5,406 nt of DNA, taken from contig PKWD01000212.1 in NCBI GenBank assembly GCA_003131945.1, forward strand, positions 568-5,973, given 5' to 3'. The notes under the pieces were generated by a model that saw nothing but the letters and a program-made list of their open reading frames with translations, had not been told where the DNA came from and did no database searches. Every line of letters starts with the position of its first letter. Positions within the stretch are counted from its first letter, which is position 1. Below, piece by piece: positions 1-5,406 of this stretch. A program made the position numbers and the translations under genes. Source of the stretch: Acidimicrobiaceae bacterium (lineage in GTDB: Bacteria; Actinomycetota; Acidimicrobiia; Acidimicrobiales; UBA8190).

Positions 1-131
1 AACAGCGTCGTCTTGCCGGCCCCGTTGGGCCCGAGGAATCCGGTCACCTGACCGGGCCGGACGTCGAACGAGAGGTCGGAAACGGCGGTGGTCTCTCCGT
101 AGTGCTTGGTCAGACCTCTCGCCTCGATCAA
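1..131 (-). CDS. ABC transporter ATP-binding protein (N-terminus only, cut by window edge)
   Basis: This is the first 43 codons of an ABC transporter nucleotide-binding subunit, which would hydrolyse ATP on the cytoplasmic face to drive a membrane partner. The translation begins [20 protein letters not shown] and carries the Walker A P-loop GPNGAGKTT at residues 34-42, just before the edge. The spacing from the A-loop aromatic (Y11) to the P-loop is typical. The start is taken as TTG at 131-129: an AGGAG Shine-Dalgarno lies at 144-140 with an 8-nt spacer, and the protein then begins where the family normally begins. The nearby GTG at 136-134 is out of frame and meets a stop after two codons. 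In-frame GTGs at 179 and 155 are possible but have no comparable ribosome site. The GLTKHYG...[11 protein letters not shown] style resembles ABC-2/drug-export ATPases (DrrA-like). The substrate cannot be told from this fragment. It lies 174 bp beyond the synthetase stop, so it is probably not part of the catabolic operon. Confidence 0.9.
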   Translation of the reverse strand, partial: MIEARGLTKHYGETTAVSDLSFDVRPGQVTGFLGPNGAGKTTL

Positions 132-138
132 TTCACTG

Positions 139-146
139 TCTCCTCT
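139..146 (-). promoter_or_regulatory. Strong ribosome binding site of the ABC ATPase gene
   Basis: On the minus strand this reads AGAGGAGA. The AGGAG core is 8 nt upstream of TTG 131-129. It is the clearest Shine-Dalgarno in the window and decides the TTG start. Upstream junctions rely on stop/start overlap instead. Confidence 0.75.
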
Positions 147-215
147 GGGCAGCACGACGAAAGGCGGGCGGAAGGACACGACCCATCGGTCGTCGCACCC
201 GGTCTGCCATCGCTG

Positions 216-234
216 CGACCCGGGGCGCGGGTCG
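216..234. repeat. Perfect 7-bp inverted repeat in the intergenic gap
   Basis: CGACCCG (216-222) and CGGGTCG (228-234) are exact reverse complements separated by 5 nt. The repeat lies about 85 bp upstream of the ATPase start. It could be an operator for a dimeric regulator, part of a termination region, or coincidence. It has no T-tail and no recognisable family consensus. Confidence 0.3.
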
Positions 235-269
235 TCCGCACACTTTCTACCAATCCCTGGCCCCCCGCA

Positions 270-302
270 GGTCGCGGCCCCGGGGAATTGGCCCCTGCGA
301 CC
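270..302 (-). terminator. Possible GC-rich hairpin terminator after the operon
   Basis: Outer arms GGTCGC (270-275) and GCGACC (297-302) pair perfectly. Inside them GGGG (282-285) pairs with CCCC (292-295) around a 6-nt loop, with a 6-nt bulge on one side. On the transcribed strand the hairpin begins 3 nt after the synthetase TAG, a sensible place for termination. There is no T-run after it, so this would be a tail-less terminator of the kind often proposed in high-GC actinobacteria. It could also be chance in GC-rich DNA. Confidence 0.3.
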
Positions 303-305
303 GGT

Positions 306-1640
306 CTATCGCGCCTCCTCTCCGGCGACGAATCGGTCGCGGAGGACGAACTTCTGAATCTTGCCCGACGCCGTGAGCGGGAAGGACTCGACGAAGACCC
401 ACCGGCGCGGCACCTTGAAGCCGGCCAGGCGCTCCCTCAGGAACCCCTCCAGCACCGCGCCGTCCACGGCGGCACCGGGAAGGCAGCGGACGAAAGCGGC
501 GGCGGCCTCGCCCCAGCGAGGGTCGGGCACCCCGACCACGGCGGACTGGGCCACGGCGGGATGGGCGGCGAGGGCGTTCTCGATCTCGACGGGGAAGAGA
601 TTCTCCCCCCCGCTCACGATCATCTCCTTGCGGCGGCCCACCATCCGCAGGACACCGCCGCCGTCCATGGTCACCAGGTCCCCGGTGCGCAACCAGCCGT
701 CGGCCGAGAAGGCCTCGGCCGTCTCGTCGGGCAGGTCGTGGTAGCCGACCATGACGTTCGGTCCCCGGACCTCGAGCTCACCGACGACGCCGGGGGATAC
801 GACGGTGCCGCTGTCGGGGTCGACGACCCGGGTCTCGACGCCGGGGAGGGGCCGGCCGAGAGTGGCCGCCTTCTCTTCGTCGGAGTCATCGAGCTCGCTC
901 TGGGAGATGAACCCGGACGCTTCGGTCTGGCCGAAGACGACGGTGAACGCCACCTCGAGGGTGTCCTCGATGTGACGGATCAGCTCGGTCGGCACCACGG
1001 ATCCCCCTCCGCTCACCGTGCGCAACGAGCTCAGGTCGCGTCGGTGCCGATCGGGGTGCTCGATCATGGCCAGCAGCATGGTGGGCACGCCGCAGGTCAA
1101 GGTGGCGCTCTCCGATTCGATCAGCTCGAGCACGAGGCCAGGGTCGAAGGACTCGAGCAGGACAGCGGTGGCCCGCTGCTGGCAGATCTGGAATGAGACC
1201 ACCTGACCGCCGACGTGGTGCAGCGGCATGGTGTGCACGTAGACGTCGCCGGCCCGCATGGCGAAGCGGATCGCACCGAAGCGCGCTGCGTTCGTCATCC
1301 CCCGGTGCGTGAGGAGCGCCCCCTTGGGCGTGCCGGTGGTCCCCGACGTGTAGATGAGTTGGGCCACATCGTCGGGCTGCGGCTCCCGGCCCGTGAGCAG
1401 GGACGAGCCACCGGCCGCGTCATCAGCGGCGCAGACGTCCTCCCATCCGTCGTCGGCCAGGGACACGACGTGGCGCAAAGCGGGGAGATCGGGACGGATC
1501 GACTCGAGGGTGCCGACGAGGTCGTTGGTCCGGAACTGAGGGACGAGGAAGAGACCGGACGCGCCGGACTGGCGCAGGATGTGGCTGACCTCTCCGGCGC
1601 GCAGGGCCGGGTTCACGGGCACGAGGACGAGGCCGGCCAT
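306..1640 (-). CDS. C-terminal piece of the acyl-CoA synthetase (444 aa from the first ATG after the stop)
   Basis: This is the open frame after the amber codon, taken from ATG 1640-1638, which lies 24 nt past the stop; the frame itself is open from 1664. It retains every adenylation and thioester motif: P-loop, FGQTE, RTGDL, hinge and catalytic Lys at residue 427 of this piece. It lacks the first 109 residues of the N-terminal domain. No Shine-Dalgarno is visible ahead of this ATG, so translation would need reinitiation after the stop. Because the missing part is structural core of the large domain, a stable enzyme from this piece alone is doubtful. It ends at TAG 308-306. Confidence 0.6.
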   Translation of the reverse strand: MAGLVLVPVNPALRAGEVSHILRQSGASGLFLVPQFRTNDLVGTLESIRPDLPALRHVVSLADDGWEDVCAADDAAGGSSLLTGREPQPDDVAQLIYTSGTTGTPKGALLTHRGMTNAARFGAIRFAMRAGDVYVHTMPLHHVGGQVVSFQICQQRATAVLLESFDPGLVLELIESESATLTCGVPTMLLAMIEHPDRHRRDLSSLRTVSGGGSVVPTELIRHIEDTLEVAFTVVFGQTEASGFISQSELDDSDEEKAATLGRPLPGVETRVVDPDSGTVVSPGVVGELEVRGPNVMVGYHDLPDETAEAFSADGWLRTGDLVTMDGGGVLRMVGRRKEMIVSGGENLFPVEIENALAAHPAVAQSAVVGVPDPRWGEAAAAFVRCLPGAAVDGAVLEGFLRERLAGFKVPRRWVFVESFPLTASGKIQKFVLRDRFVAGEEAR

Positions 1641-1664
1641 GGCCGACGCGTAGGTGAGGATGAG

Positions 1665-1667
1665 CTA
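1665..1667 (-). other. In-frame amber (TAG) codon at a probable tryptophan position
   Basis: The plus strand reads CTA, the minus strand TAG. The flanking protein sequence is continuous and typical of the family on both sides in the same frame. One G-to-A change from TGG accounts for it. The gene's own terminal stop (308-306) is also TAG, which argues against general reassignment of TAG in this genome. Confidence 0.9.
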
Positions 1668-1967
1668 CTGGGGGAGGCTCGGTGCCCACACGGCCACCCG
1701 CTCCCCGGGCTCGAAGCGCGTCGCCAACGCGGCGGCGCCACGCTCGGCCGCCGCACACATCTCGGCGTAGGTCCAACGCCGGCGCCGGGTCGGGTCCGGT
1801 GCGCCCTGCACGAGGGCGGTGACATCGGGTGCGACCGCCGCCGCGGTGCGCAAGATCCCGGCCACCGTGGTGTCGAGGACGGCGCTGTCGTCGGCTGTGC
1901 CTTCGGGCGCTGTGCCGTCGGGCGCTGTGCCGTCGATCGCCTGACCGTCGGGCGCCGGGTCGCCCAC
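1665..1967 (-). CDS. N-terminal fragment of the acyl-CoA synthetase (100 aa, ends at the amber codon)
   Basis: The fragment begins at GTG 1967-1965. It has a repeat-rich leader (about residues 11-26, rich in DGTAP), then the usual first helix (TVAGILRTAAAVAPDVTALV), the RWTYAEM element and the ERVAVWAPSLP strand that normally leads into the helix with the missing tryptophan. It has no catalytic motif, so alone it would be inactive. A later GTG at 1865-1863 would start inside the first conserved helix and has no ribosome site, so the upstream GTG is preferred. Confidence 0.55.
   Translation of the reverse strand: MGDPAPDGQAIDGTAPDGTAPEGTADDSAVLDTTVAGILRTAAAVAPDVTALVQGAPDPTRRRRWTYAEMCAAAERGAAALATRFEPGERVAVWAPSLPQ
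1894..1935 (-). repeat. 15-bp in-frame tandem repeat (about 2.8 copies) at the start of the synthetase gene
   Basis: GGCGCTGTGCCGTCG occurs exactly at 1906-1920 and 1921-1935. A partial copy at 1894-1905 has one mismatch. Being a multiple of three, it encodes an Ala/Pro/Asp/Gly/Thr-rich five-residue repeat (DGTAP, DGTAP, EGTAD) in a leader outside the conserved fold. It looks like replication slippage tolerated in a disordered N-terminus. Confidence 0.8.
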
Positions 1968-1969
1968 GG

Positions 1970-3343
1970 TCAGGCCCCGAGGTACTGGCCGAGGGTGCGG
2001 TGGAAGTGGCGGATGCGGTTCTCCTGGTATTGGGCCAAGGTCACGTCGGGCGCCGACAGGGCCCCGAGACCCTGTTGGACGCGCGCCAGGGTGGCGGTGT
2101 CCTGGTTCAAGATGCGCCCCAGATAGCCGAGCTCGGGGGCGTCGGCCCAGGACTGCCCGTCGGCCAGATACCGGGTGGGGGCCGGCGCCGGCCGGGGGCC
2201 CTCGAGGGGAAGCGGTTCGAGGAGCATGACGTCCATGACGGAGCTCGTGTGGTCAGCGCCGTGGGGCCGGAAGCGGTAGGTGAGCGGCGTCGTGTAGCCG
2301 GCCCAGGGCATGAAGTTGGGGAAGACGAAGTACTCGATGGCGTCGAGGGCTTCGCAGTCGGTGACATCGGAGTAGTCCCGACCGGTCTGCTCGGTGAGCC
2401 GCCGACGGGTGCGGGCGGCGAGAACATGGCGGGCACTGCCCCCCTCGGGGACGGCGGCGTCGGGATCGTCTTTGGTGAGGAACATGGCGTCGACGATGTC
2501 CTGCTCGGCCACGTCGTGGTCGACGTGCTCGGAGGCGATGCCGACGGGGGTGATCATGCGGTTGACATGGCGGACACCGGGATAGACGTCGTACTCGGTC
2601 TGGGTGTCGCCCGAGGTCGTGAGCAGCTGGGGATGGACGGCGACGGTGTGATAGCTCTCGATGAACGCTTCGAGGGCCACCTTCCAATTGCAGGGCAGCA
2701 CCCGGACGACGTGAGCGGTGAGGTAGCGGTCCTCGAGAGGCCAGGAACCGAAGTGCTCGGGCAGGATCTCGAGATAGGACTCGAGCGGTTCGGCGTCTCG
2801 GTCCATGGTCACGAAGACGAAGCCGCCCCAGGAACCGACGAGGGCTTCGGGGAGACAGAAGCTGGCGGCGTCGACGTGGGGGAAGTCCCACGGACAGGGC
2901 ATCCCGGCGAAGGTCCCGTCGATATTCCAGGTGAAGCCGTGGAAGGGACAGCGCAGCTCGGTCAGGGCACCGGGTTGACTGCGCAGGCGGGTGCCCCGGT
3001 GCAGACAGCTGTTGTGGAAGGCGCGGATCGTGTCCGGCGCGCTGCGGACGACGATGAGGGAATAACCGGCGACGTCGTAGACGATGGAGTCGCCCACCTC
3101 CGGGATCTGCTCCTCCCGACAGGCCATCTGCCAGACGCGCGACCAGACTTTGTCGACCTCGAGGTCGTGGACGGCGCCACTGGTGTACCGGGCTCGGGGA
3201 ATGCCGGCGCTGCCGAGATCGTCGTGGGCCGTCGCCCGCAGGGTGGCGGGGACGGGCCGGGTCTCGGCGTCGAGCAGTTCCTGGACGATCCGGGCCCCGT
3301 GGGGCAGCGGCCCGGCGCTGGTGGACCGGTCGGACGCCGTCAT
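1970..3343 (-). CDS. Rieske non-haem iron oxygenase, catalytic alpha subunit
   Basis: This is a 457-residue cytoplasmic oxygenase subunit that would use O2 and electrons from a ferredoxin/reductase to hydroxylate, dihydroxylate or demethylate a substrate. The Rieske [2Fe-2S] ligands are C113-x-H115 (NSCLHRGTRL) and C132-x2-H135 (RCPFHGFTW). The catalytic domain starts at NWKVALEAFIESYH (219-232). H232 and H237 are the mononuclear iron ligands, E229 sits at the bridging position that is Asp in naphthalene dioxygenase, and D415 (ILNQDTATLARVQQGL) is the likely third iron ligand. The length is typical of the COG4638 family. The start is ATG 3343-3341, which overlaps the flavoprotein TGA as ATGA. 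The frame is open further upstream, to 3544, but that stretch is the shadow of the flavoprotein gene. There is no good Shine-Dalgarno, so coupling is likely. No beta subunit or redox partner lies in the window, so a homo-oligomeric alpha-only enzyme is possible. The substrate is unknown; ring hydroxylation is an inference from family and neighbours. Confidence 0.93.
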   Translation of the reverse strand: MTASDRSTSAGPLPHGARIVQELLDAETRPVPATLRATAHDDLGSAGIPRARYTSGAVHDLEVDKVWSRVWQMACREEQIPEVGDSIVYDVAGYSLIVVRSAPDTIRAFHNSCLHRGTRLRSQPGALTELRCPFHGFTWNIDGTFAGMPCPWDFPHVDAASFCLPEALVGSWGGFVFVTMDRDAEPLESYLEILPEHFGSWPLEDRYLTAHVVRVLPCNWKVALEAFIESYHTVAVHPQLLTTSGDTQTEYDVYPGVRHVNRMITPVGIASEHVDHDVAEQDIVDAMFLTKDDPDAAVPEGGSARHVLAARTRRRLTEQTGRDYSDVTDCEALDAIEYFVFPNFMPWAGYTTPLTYRFRPHGADHTSSVMDVMLLEPLPLEGPRPAPAPTRYLADGQSWADAPELGYLGRILNQDTATLARVQQGLGALSAPDVTLAQYQENRIRHFHRTLGQYLGA

Positions 3344-4890
3344 CGGTCGCAGGCGGCGGCTTCGCCGGCCCGGAAGCCGAACACCATGGCCGGCCCGAGC
3401 GTCGCCCCGCCCGCCGGGGTGGCGGTGCCGAAGGGGTTGGCGGCCACATTGCCGGCCGCGTAGAGGCCGGCGACGACGGAACCGTCGGGCGAGAGCACCC
3501 GACCGCGGTCGTCGGTGCGGGGACCGCCCTTGGTGCCCATGCAACCGAGATGAACCTCGAAGCCGTAGAAGGGGGCCTCGCTCAGTGGTGCCAACGTCGG
3601 GTGAGGAGCGCGGGAGTCGCCGATCCAGAGGTCGTAGGGGAACGACCCGCGGCCGAACTCCGGGTCCTCTCCCCGCTCGGCTCCGTCGTTGAAGGTGGCC
3701 ACCGCGCCAGCGAGAGTGTCGGCCGCCACGCCGACGGCTGCGGCCAAGGCGGCGAGATCGTCACCTCGGCGCAACCACGACGGATCGGGGTTCTTCGGAT
3801 CGAGCGGTCCCACCGGGTACCGTCGCCGGCAGCGGGCATCGAACACGAGCCAGCAGGGTGCCTTCGCCCCCACCATGGCGCGGCCGACGTCGCCGTAATT
3901 CTGAGCTTCGTCCACGAAGCGCCGTCCGGTGCCGTCCACCATGATCGCTCCCGGGTAGGCCCGTTCGGAGTGCAGCGGCCGGTAATAAGGCGCGCCGTCG
4001 AGCTCCTCGCCGGGGACACGCATGGCCGGCATCCACCATCCTTCTGTCATGTTGCCGAGTACGGCGCCGGCCGACTGGGCCATGCGAAGGCCGTCACCTT
4101 CGCATCCCGGCGTCCCCATGGCCACCACCGGCGCTCCCAACAGGTGGGCGGCGGCGAGGTCGGTGTCGTGCTGGAAGCCCCCGGTGGCCAGAACCACCCG
4201 GCCGCCGACAACCTCGTCGCCCACCCGGACCCCGATCACGGTGCCCCCGTCGAGAGCGAGGCCGCTCACGCGCGCCCCGGTGCGCACCTCGATGCCGGCT
4301 CCCTCCACCCCGGCCAGCAGGGCACCGACGAGGGCCCGGCCCCGGACCGGTCCCCGCAAGATCACACCGGCATTTCGAGCACCGGCATTCTGAGCATCGT
4401 CATTCTGAGCGCTCCCCTCGCCCCCCGGGGCCGGTTGGTCGGGGGCGATGTGGATGCGGGCCTCGATGTCGACGGCCAAGGTCATGGTGCGCGGCCACAG
4501 AGACCGGCCCCCGTCGAGGGCTCCGGGGATCTCGCCGCGGTAGTCGGGCCAGGTCTCCAGTACCTCCCATCGAAGCGGCGCGCGTGTCTCGATCTCACGG
4601 GCCACGCGGCCGGCGTCGGAGGCGAAGGCGGCTATGAGACCGGTGTCGACGTCGCCGGTGGCCAACCCGTCGAGGTAGCGGCAGGCGGCCGACGCGCTGT
4701 CGTGGAGGCCGACGGCCCCCATGGCGTCGTTGGCCGGGACCCAGACCACGCCACCGGACAACGCTGTCGTCCCACCGACGCTGTCGTCGCGTTCGAGGAC
4801 GACGACATCGCACCCCCCGGCGGCGGCCCCGAGAGCGGCGGACAGCCCGGCCGCTCCCGACCCCACCACGACCACTCGCCTCCCTGCCAT
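3340..4890 (-). CDS. FAD-dependent dehydrogenase, 3-ketosteroid-delta1-dehydrogenase / fumarate-reductase flavoprotein superfamily
   Basis: This 516-residue flavoprotein would add or remove hydrogen across a C-C bond next to a carbonyl. The FAD dinucleotide-binding motif GSGAAG is at 10-15, with ribose-binding E33 and the DSVGGTTALSGG segment (36-47). ATGGF at 235-239 is the second FAD-contact segment. The C-terminus has GLYAAGN (475-481) and GGATLGPAMVFGF (494-506), strongly KstD-like. Y117 and Y332 lie where KstD catalytic tyrosines are expected, but the third, in the YPGxG element, appears to be T491 (TPAGG). A classical steroid delta1-dehydrogenase is therefore less certain than a relative acting on another cyclic ketone. 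Residues 161-175 are a repeat insertion. The start is ATG 4890-4888, overlapping the SDR stop as TGATG; the beta strand RRVVVVG follows at once. ATG 4920 would add 10 residues and overlap the SDR by 31 nt, and is less likely. It ends at TGA 3342-3340, overlapping the Rieske start. Confidence 0.9.
   Translation of the reverse strand: MAGRRVVVVGSGAAGLSAALGAAAGGCDVVVLERDDSVGGTTALSGGVVWVPANDAMGAVGLHDSASAACRYLDGLATGDVDTGLIAAFASDAGRVAREIETRAPLRWEVLETWPDYRGEIPGALDGGRSLWPRTMTLAVDIEARIHIAPDQPAPGGEGSAQNDDAQNAGARNAGVILRGPVRGRALVGALLAGVEGAGIEVRTGARVSGLALDGGTVIGVRVGDEVVGGRVVLATGGFQHDTDLAAAHLLGAPVVAMGTPGCEGDGLRMAQSAGAVLGNMTEGWWMPAMRVPGEELDGAPYYRPLHSERAYPGAIMVDGTGRRFVDEAQNYGDVGRAMVGAKAPCWLVFDARCRRRYPVGPLDPKNPDPSWLRRGDDLAALAAAVGVAADTLAGAVATFNDGAERGEDPEFGRGSFPYDLWIGDSRAPHPTLAPLSEAPFYGFEVHLGCMGTKGGPRTDDRGRVLSPDGSVVAGLYAAGNVAANPFGTATPAGGATLGPAMVFGFRAGEAAACDR
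4366..4410 (-). repeat. Three 15-bp in-frame tandem repeats inside the flavoprotein gene
   Basis: The copies are 4366-4380, 4381-4395 and 4396-4410, each differing from the next by two bases. On the coding strand they encode AQNDD, AQNAG and ARNAG (residues 161-175). The segment follows a Pro/Gly-rich stretch and sits between the substrate-side domain and the return to the FAD domain, so it is probably a surface loop. It is noticeably more AT-rich than its surroundings. Confidence 0.85.
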
Positions 4891-5406
4891 CACGTCTCGA
4901 CGGGGTCGATGGGGCTCCATAGTGAGACCCCGCCGTCGGCCGCCACGATCTGACCGGTGACCCACTGCATGGCGAGCACCGAGACGATCGCTTCGGCCAC
5001 GCCGTCGGGGGTCCCCACCCCGCCGAGGGCCGTGCGCTCGGCCACCCGGGCCCGGTATCCAGGCAGCGCGGCCGTGGAGGCGAACATCGGGGTGTCGGTC
5101 GTGCCCGGAGCCACAGCATTGACCGTGATTCCGAAGGGCCCGAGCTCACGGGCCGCCACCCGGACCAACTCGGCCACCCCGGCCTTGGACACGCTGTAGT
5201 GGGACATGTTCCGATCGGCCAGGAACCCCGAGATCGACGTGACGGCCACGATCGACCCGCCCCGTCCGCCCTCGACCATGGCCTTGGCCACCTGGCGCAG
5301 ACAGAGGAAGGTGCCCCGGAGATTGGTGCCGACGACGCGGTCCCATTCGGCCGCCTCCAGGTCGATGAGGGCCCCGAAACCGCCGACCCCGGCGTTCAGG
5401 ACGGCG
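4890..5406 (-). CDS. Short-chain dehydrogenase/reductase (SDR), C-terminal 171 residues, cut by window edge
   Basis: This is a classical SDR, an NAD(P)-dependent alcohol/ketone oxidoreductase. Its N-terminus, including the TGxxxGIG cofactor motif, lies beyond the right edge; the first complete codon is 5405-5403. The visible part starts at LNAG, the equivalent of the NNAG motif. Counting from the first complete codon, the catalytic tetrad is N28 (GTNLRGTF), S57 (VTSISGF), Y70 and K74 (YSVSK). VNAVAPG (95-101) contacts the nicotinamide side, and VTGQIVAADGG (149-159) is the usual C-terminal strand. It ends at TGA 4892-4890, sharing one base with the flavoprotein ATG, so the two are translationally coupled. 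The operon promoter must lie outside the window. A role in oxidising a cyclic alcohol to the ketone used by the flavoprotein is inferred from the neighbours; family membership alone does not give the substrate. Confidence 0.92.
   Translation of the reverse strand, partial: AVLNAGVGGFGALIDLEAAEWDRVVGTNLRGTFLCLRQVAKAMVEGGRGGSIVAVTSISGFLADRNMSHYSVSKAGVAELVRVAARELGPFGITVNAVAPGTTDTPMFASTAALPGYRARVAERTALGGVGTPDGVAEAIVSVLAMQWVTGQIVAADGGVSLWSPIDPVET

Larger units (their letters stand above)
132..305. other. Intergenic gap between synthetase and ABC ATPase genes
   Basis: These 174 bp contain no convincing gene. They hold a possible hairpin right after the synthetase stop (270-302), a perfect 7-bp inverted repeat (216-234) and the ATPase ribosome site (139-146). 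No -35/-10 pair stands out. A TAGAAA at 251-246 (minus strand) is the only AT-rich hexamer resembling a -10 and has no good partner. The gap is also free of stops in the frame joining the two genes, which at this base composition is not surprising. Confidence 0.6.
306..1967 (-). pseudogene. Acyl-CoA synthetase (AMP-forming, ANL superfamily) interrupted by one in-frame TAG
   Basis: Apart from one amber codon this is a complete 553-residue acyl-CoA/aryl-CoA synthetase, which would activate a carboxylic acid with ATP to an acyl-adenylate and then a CoA thioester. In full-length numbering the motifs are: P-loop YTSGTTGTPKGA at 206-217; FGQTE (A5) at 345-349; DGWLRTGDL with the ribose-binding Asp at 423-431; the hinge region GRRKEMIVSGGENLFPVEIE at 444-463; and the C-terminal catalytic Lys in PLTASGKIQK, about residue 536. 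All are intact and the length is normal for the family. The start is GTG 1967-1965, 2 nt after the Rieske TGA, so it is coupled to the operon. The TAG at 1667-1665 is codon 101, in the stretch SLPQ-stop-LILTYASA, where relatives typically have a tryptophan. The frame continues unchanged across it, so this is a single-base nonsense change (TGG to TAG), not a frameshift. The gene may be recently inactivated, split, read through, or miscalled in the assembly. Residues 11-26 carry a 15-bp repeat expansion. The substrate cannot be assigned. Confidence 0.88.

Noticed and set aside
102..1196. Plus-strand open frame of 364 codons opposite the synthetase
   Set aside because: It has no recognisable motif and lies antisense to a gene with full family motifs. 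Long antisense frames are expected in GC-rich coding DNA.
1..1967. TAG as a sense codon joining synthetase and ABC ATPase into one very long protein
   Set aside because: The frame is indeed open across the gap if TAG is read, but 58 stop-free codons are ordinary at this GC content. The ATPase has its own strong ribosome site and a family-typical start, and the synthetase ends at a family-typical place.
1829..3463. Plus-strand open frame of 544 codons opposite the Rieske gene
   Set aside because: It is longer than the real gene, but its translation is a Gly/Val/Asp-rich shadow with no domain. The opposite strand has all the Rieske and iron ligands.
3344..3544. Extended N-terminus for the Rieske protein
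   Set aside because: The extra 67 residues are Arg-rich shadow of the flavoprotein's C-terminal codons. The ATGA overlap at 3343 is a much better start.
3898..3906. ATTCTGAGC word shared with the 4366-4410 repeat
   Set aside because: A single 9-base match with no surrounding repeat context. It encodes AQN in a conserved segment (DEAQNYGD) and is probably coincidence.
3902..3919. Small hairpin (GCTTCG/CGAAGC) inside the flavoprotein gene
   Set aside because: A six-base-pair stem within a conserved coding segment, with no flanking regulatory signal. Expected by chance.
3550..4953. Plus-strand open frame of 467 codons opposite the flavoprotein
   Set aside because: Antisense shadow with low-complexity composition. 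The minus strand carries clear FAD-binding motifs.

Overview
The window is GC-rich throughout, with G or C at most third codon positions. It uses GTG and TTG starts and packs its genes tightly on one strand. This fits an actinobacterium, possibly an uncultured or acidimicrobial-type lineage; that placement is inferred from composition and protein style, as there is no rRNA or marker gene. All supported genes lie on the minus strand, so transcription runs from the right edge to the left. The long plus-strand open frames are antisense shadows of these genes.

In transcription order the layout is: (1) 5406-4890, the C-terminal part of a short-chain dehydrogenase/reductase (SDR) cut by the right edge; (2) 4890-3340, an FAD-dependent dehydrogenase of the 3-ketosteroid-delta1-dehydrogenase / fumarate-reductase flavoprotein superfamily; (3) 3343-1970, the catalytic alpha subunit of a Rieske non-haem iron oxygenase; (4) 1967-306, an acyl-CoA synthetase (AMP-forming) whose frame is broken by one in-frame TAG where relatives would be expected to have a tryptophan; (5) after 174 bp without a gene, 131-1, the N-terminus of an ABC transporter ATPase cut by the left edge. 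Junctions 1/2 and 2/3 overlap (TGATG and ATGA) and junction 3/4 has a 2-nt gap, so genes 1-4 form a translationally coupled operon.

Taken together (inference), the operon looks like a catabolic cassette for an alicyclic, steroid-like or aromatic acid. The SDR would interconvert alcohol and ketone, the flavoprotein would desaturate next to a carbonyl, the Rieske enzyme would oxygenate, and the synthetase would make a CoA thioester. No Rieske beta subunit, ferredoxin or reductase is visible. The ABC ATPase has its own strong ribosome binding site after a gap containing two inverted repeats, and is probably a separate unit.

The points most worth a second look are the amber codon in the synthetase, the apparent loss of one catalytic tyrosine in the KstD-like flavoprotein, the glutamate at the Rieske bridging position, and two unrelated 15-bp in-frame tandem repeats in two genes of the same operon. 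I see no CRISPR array, tRNA, rRNA, insertion sequence or clearly new system.
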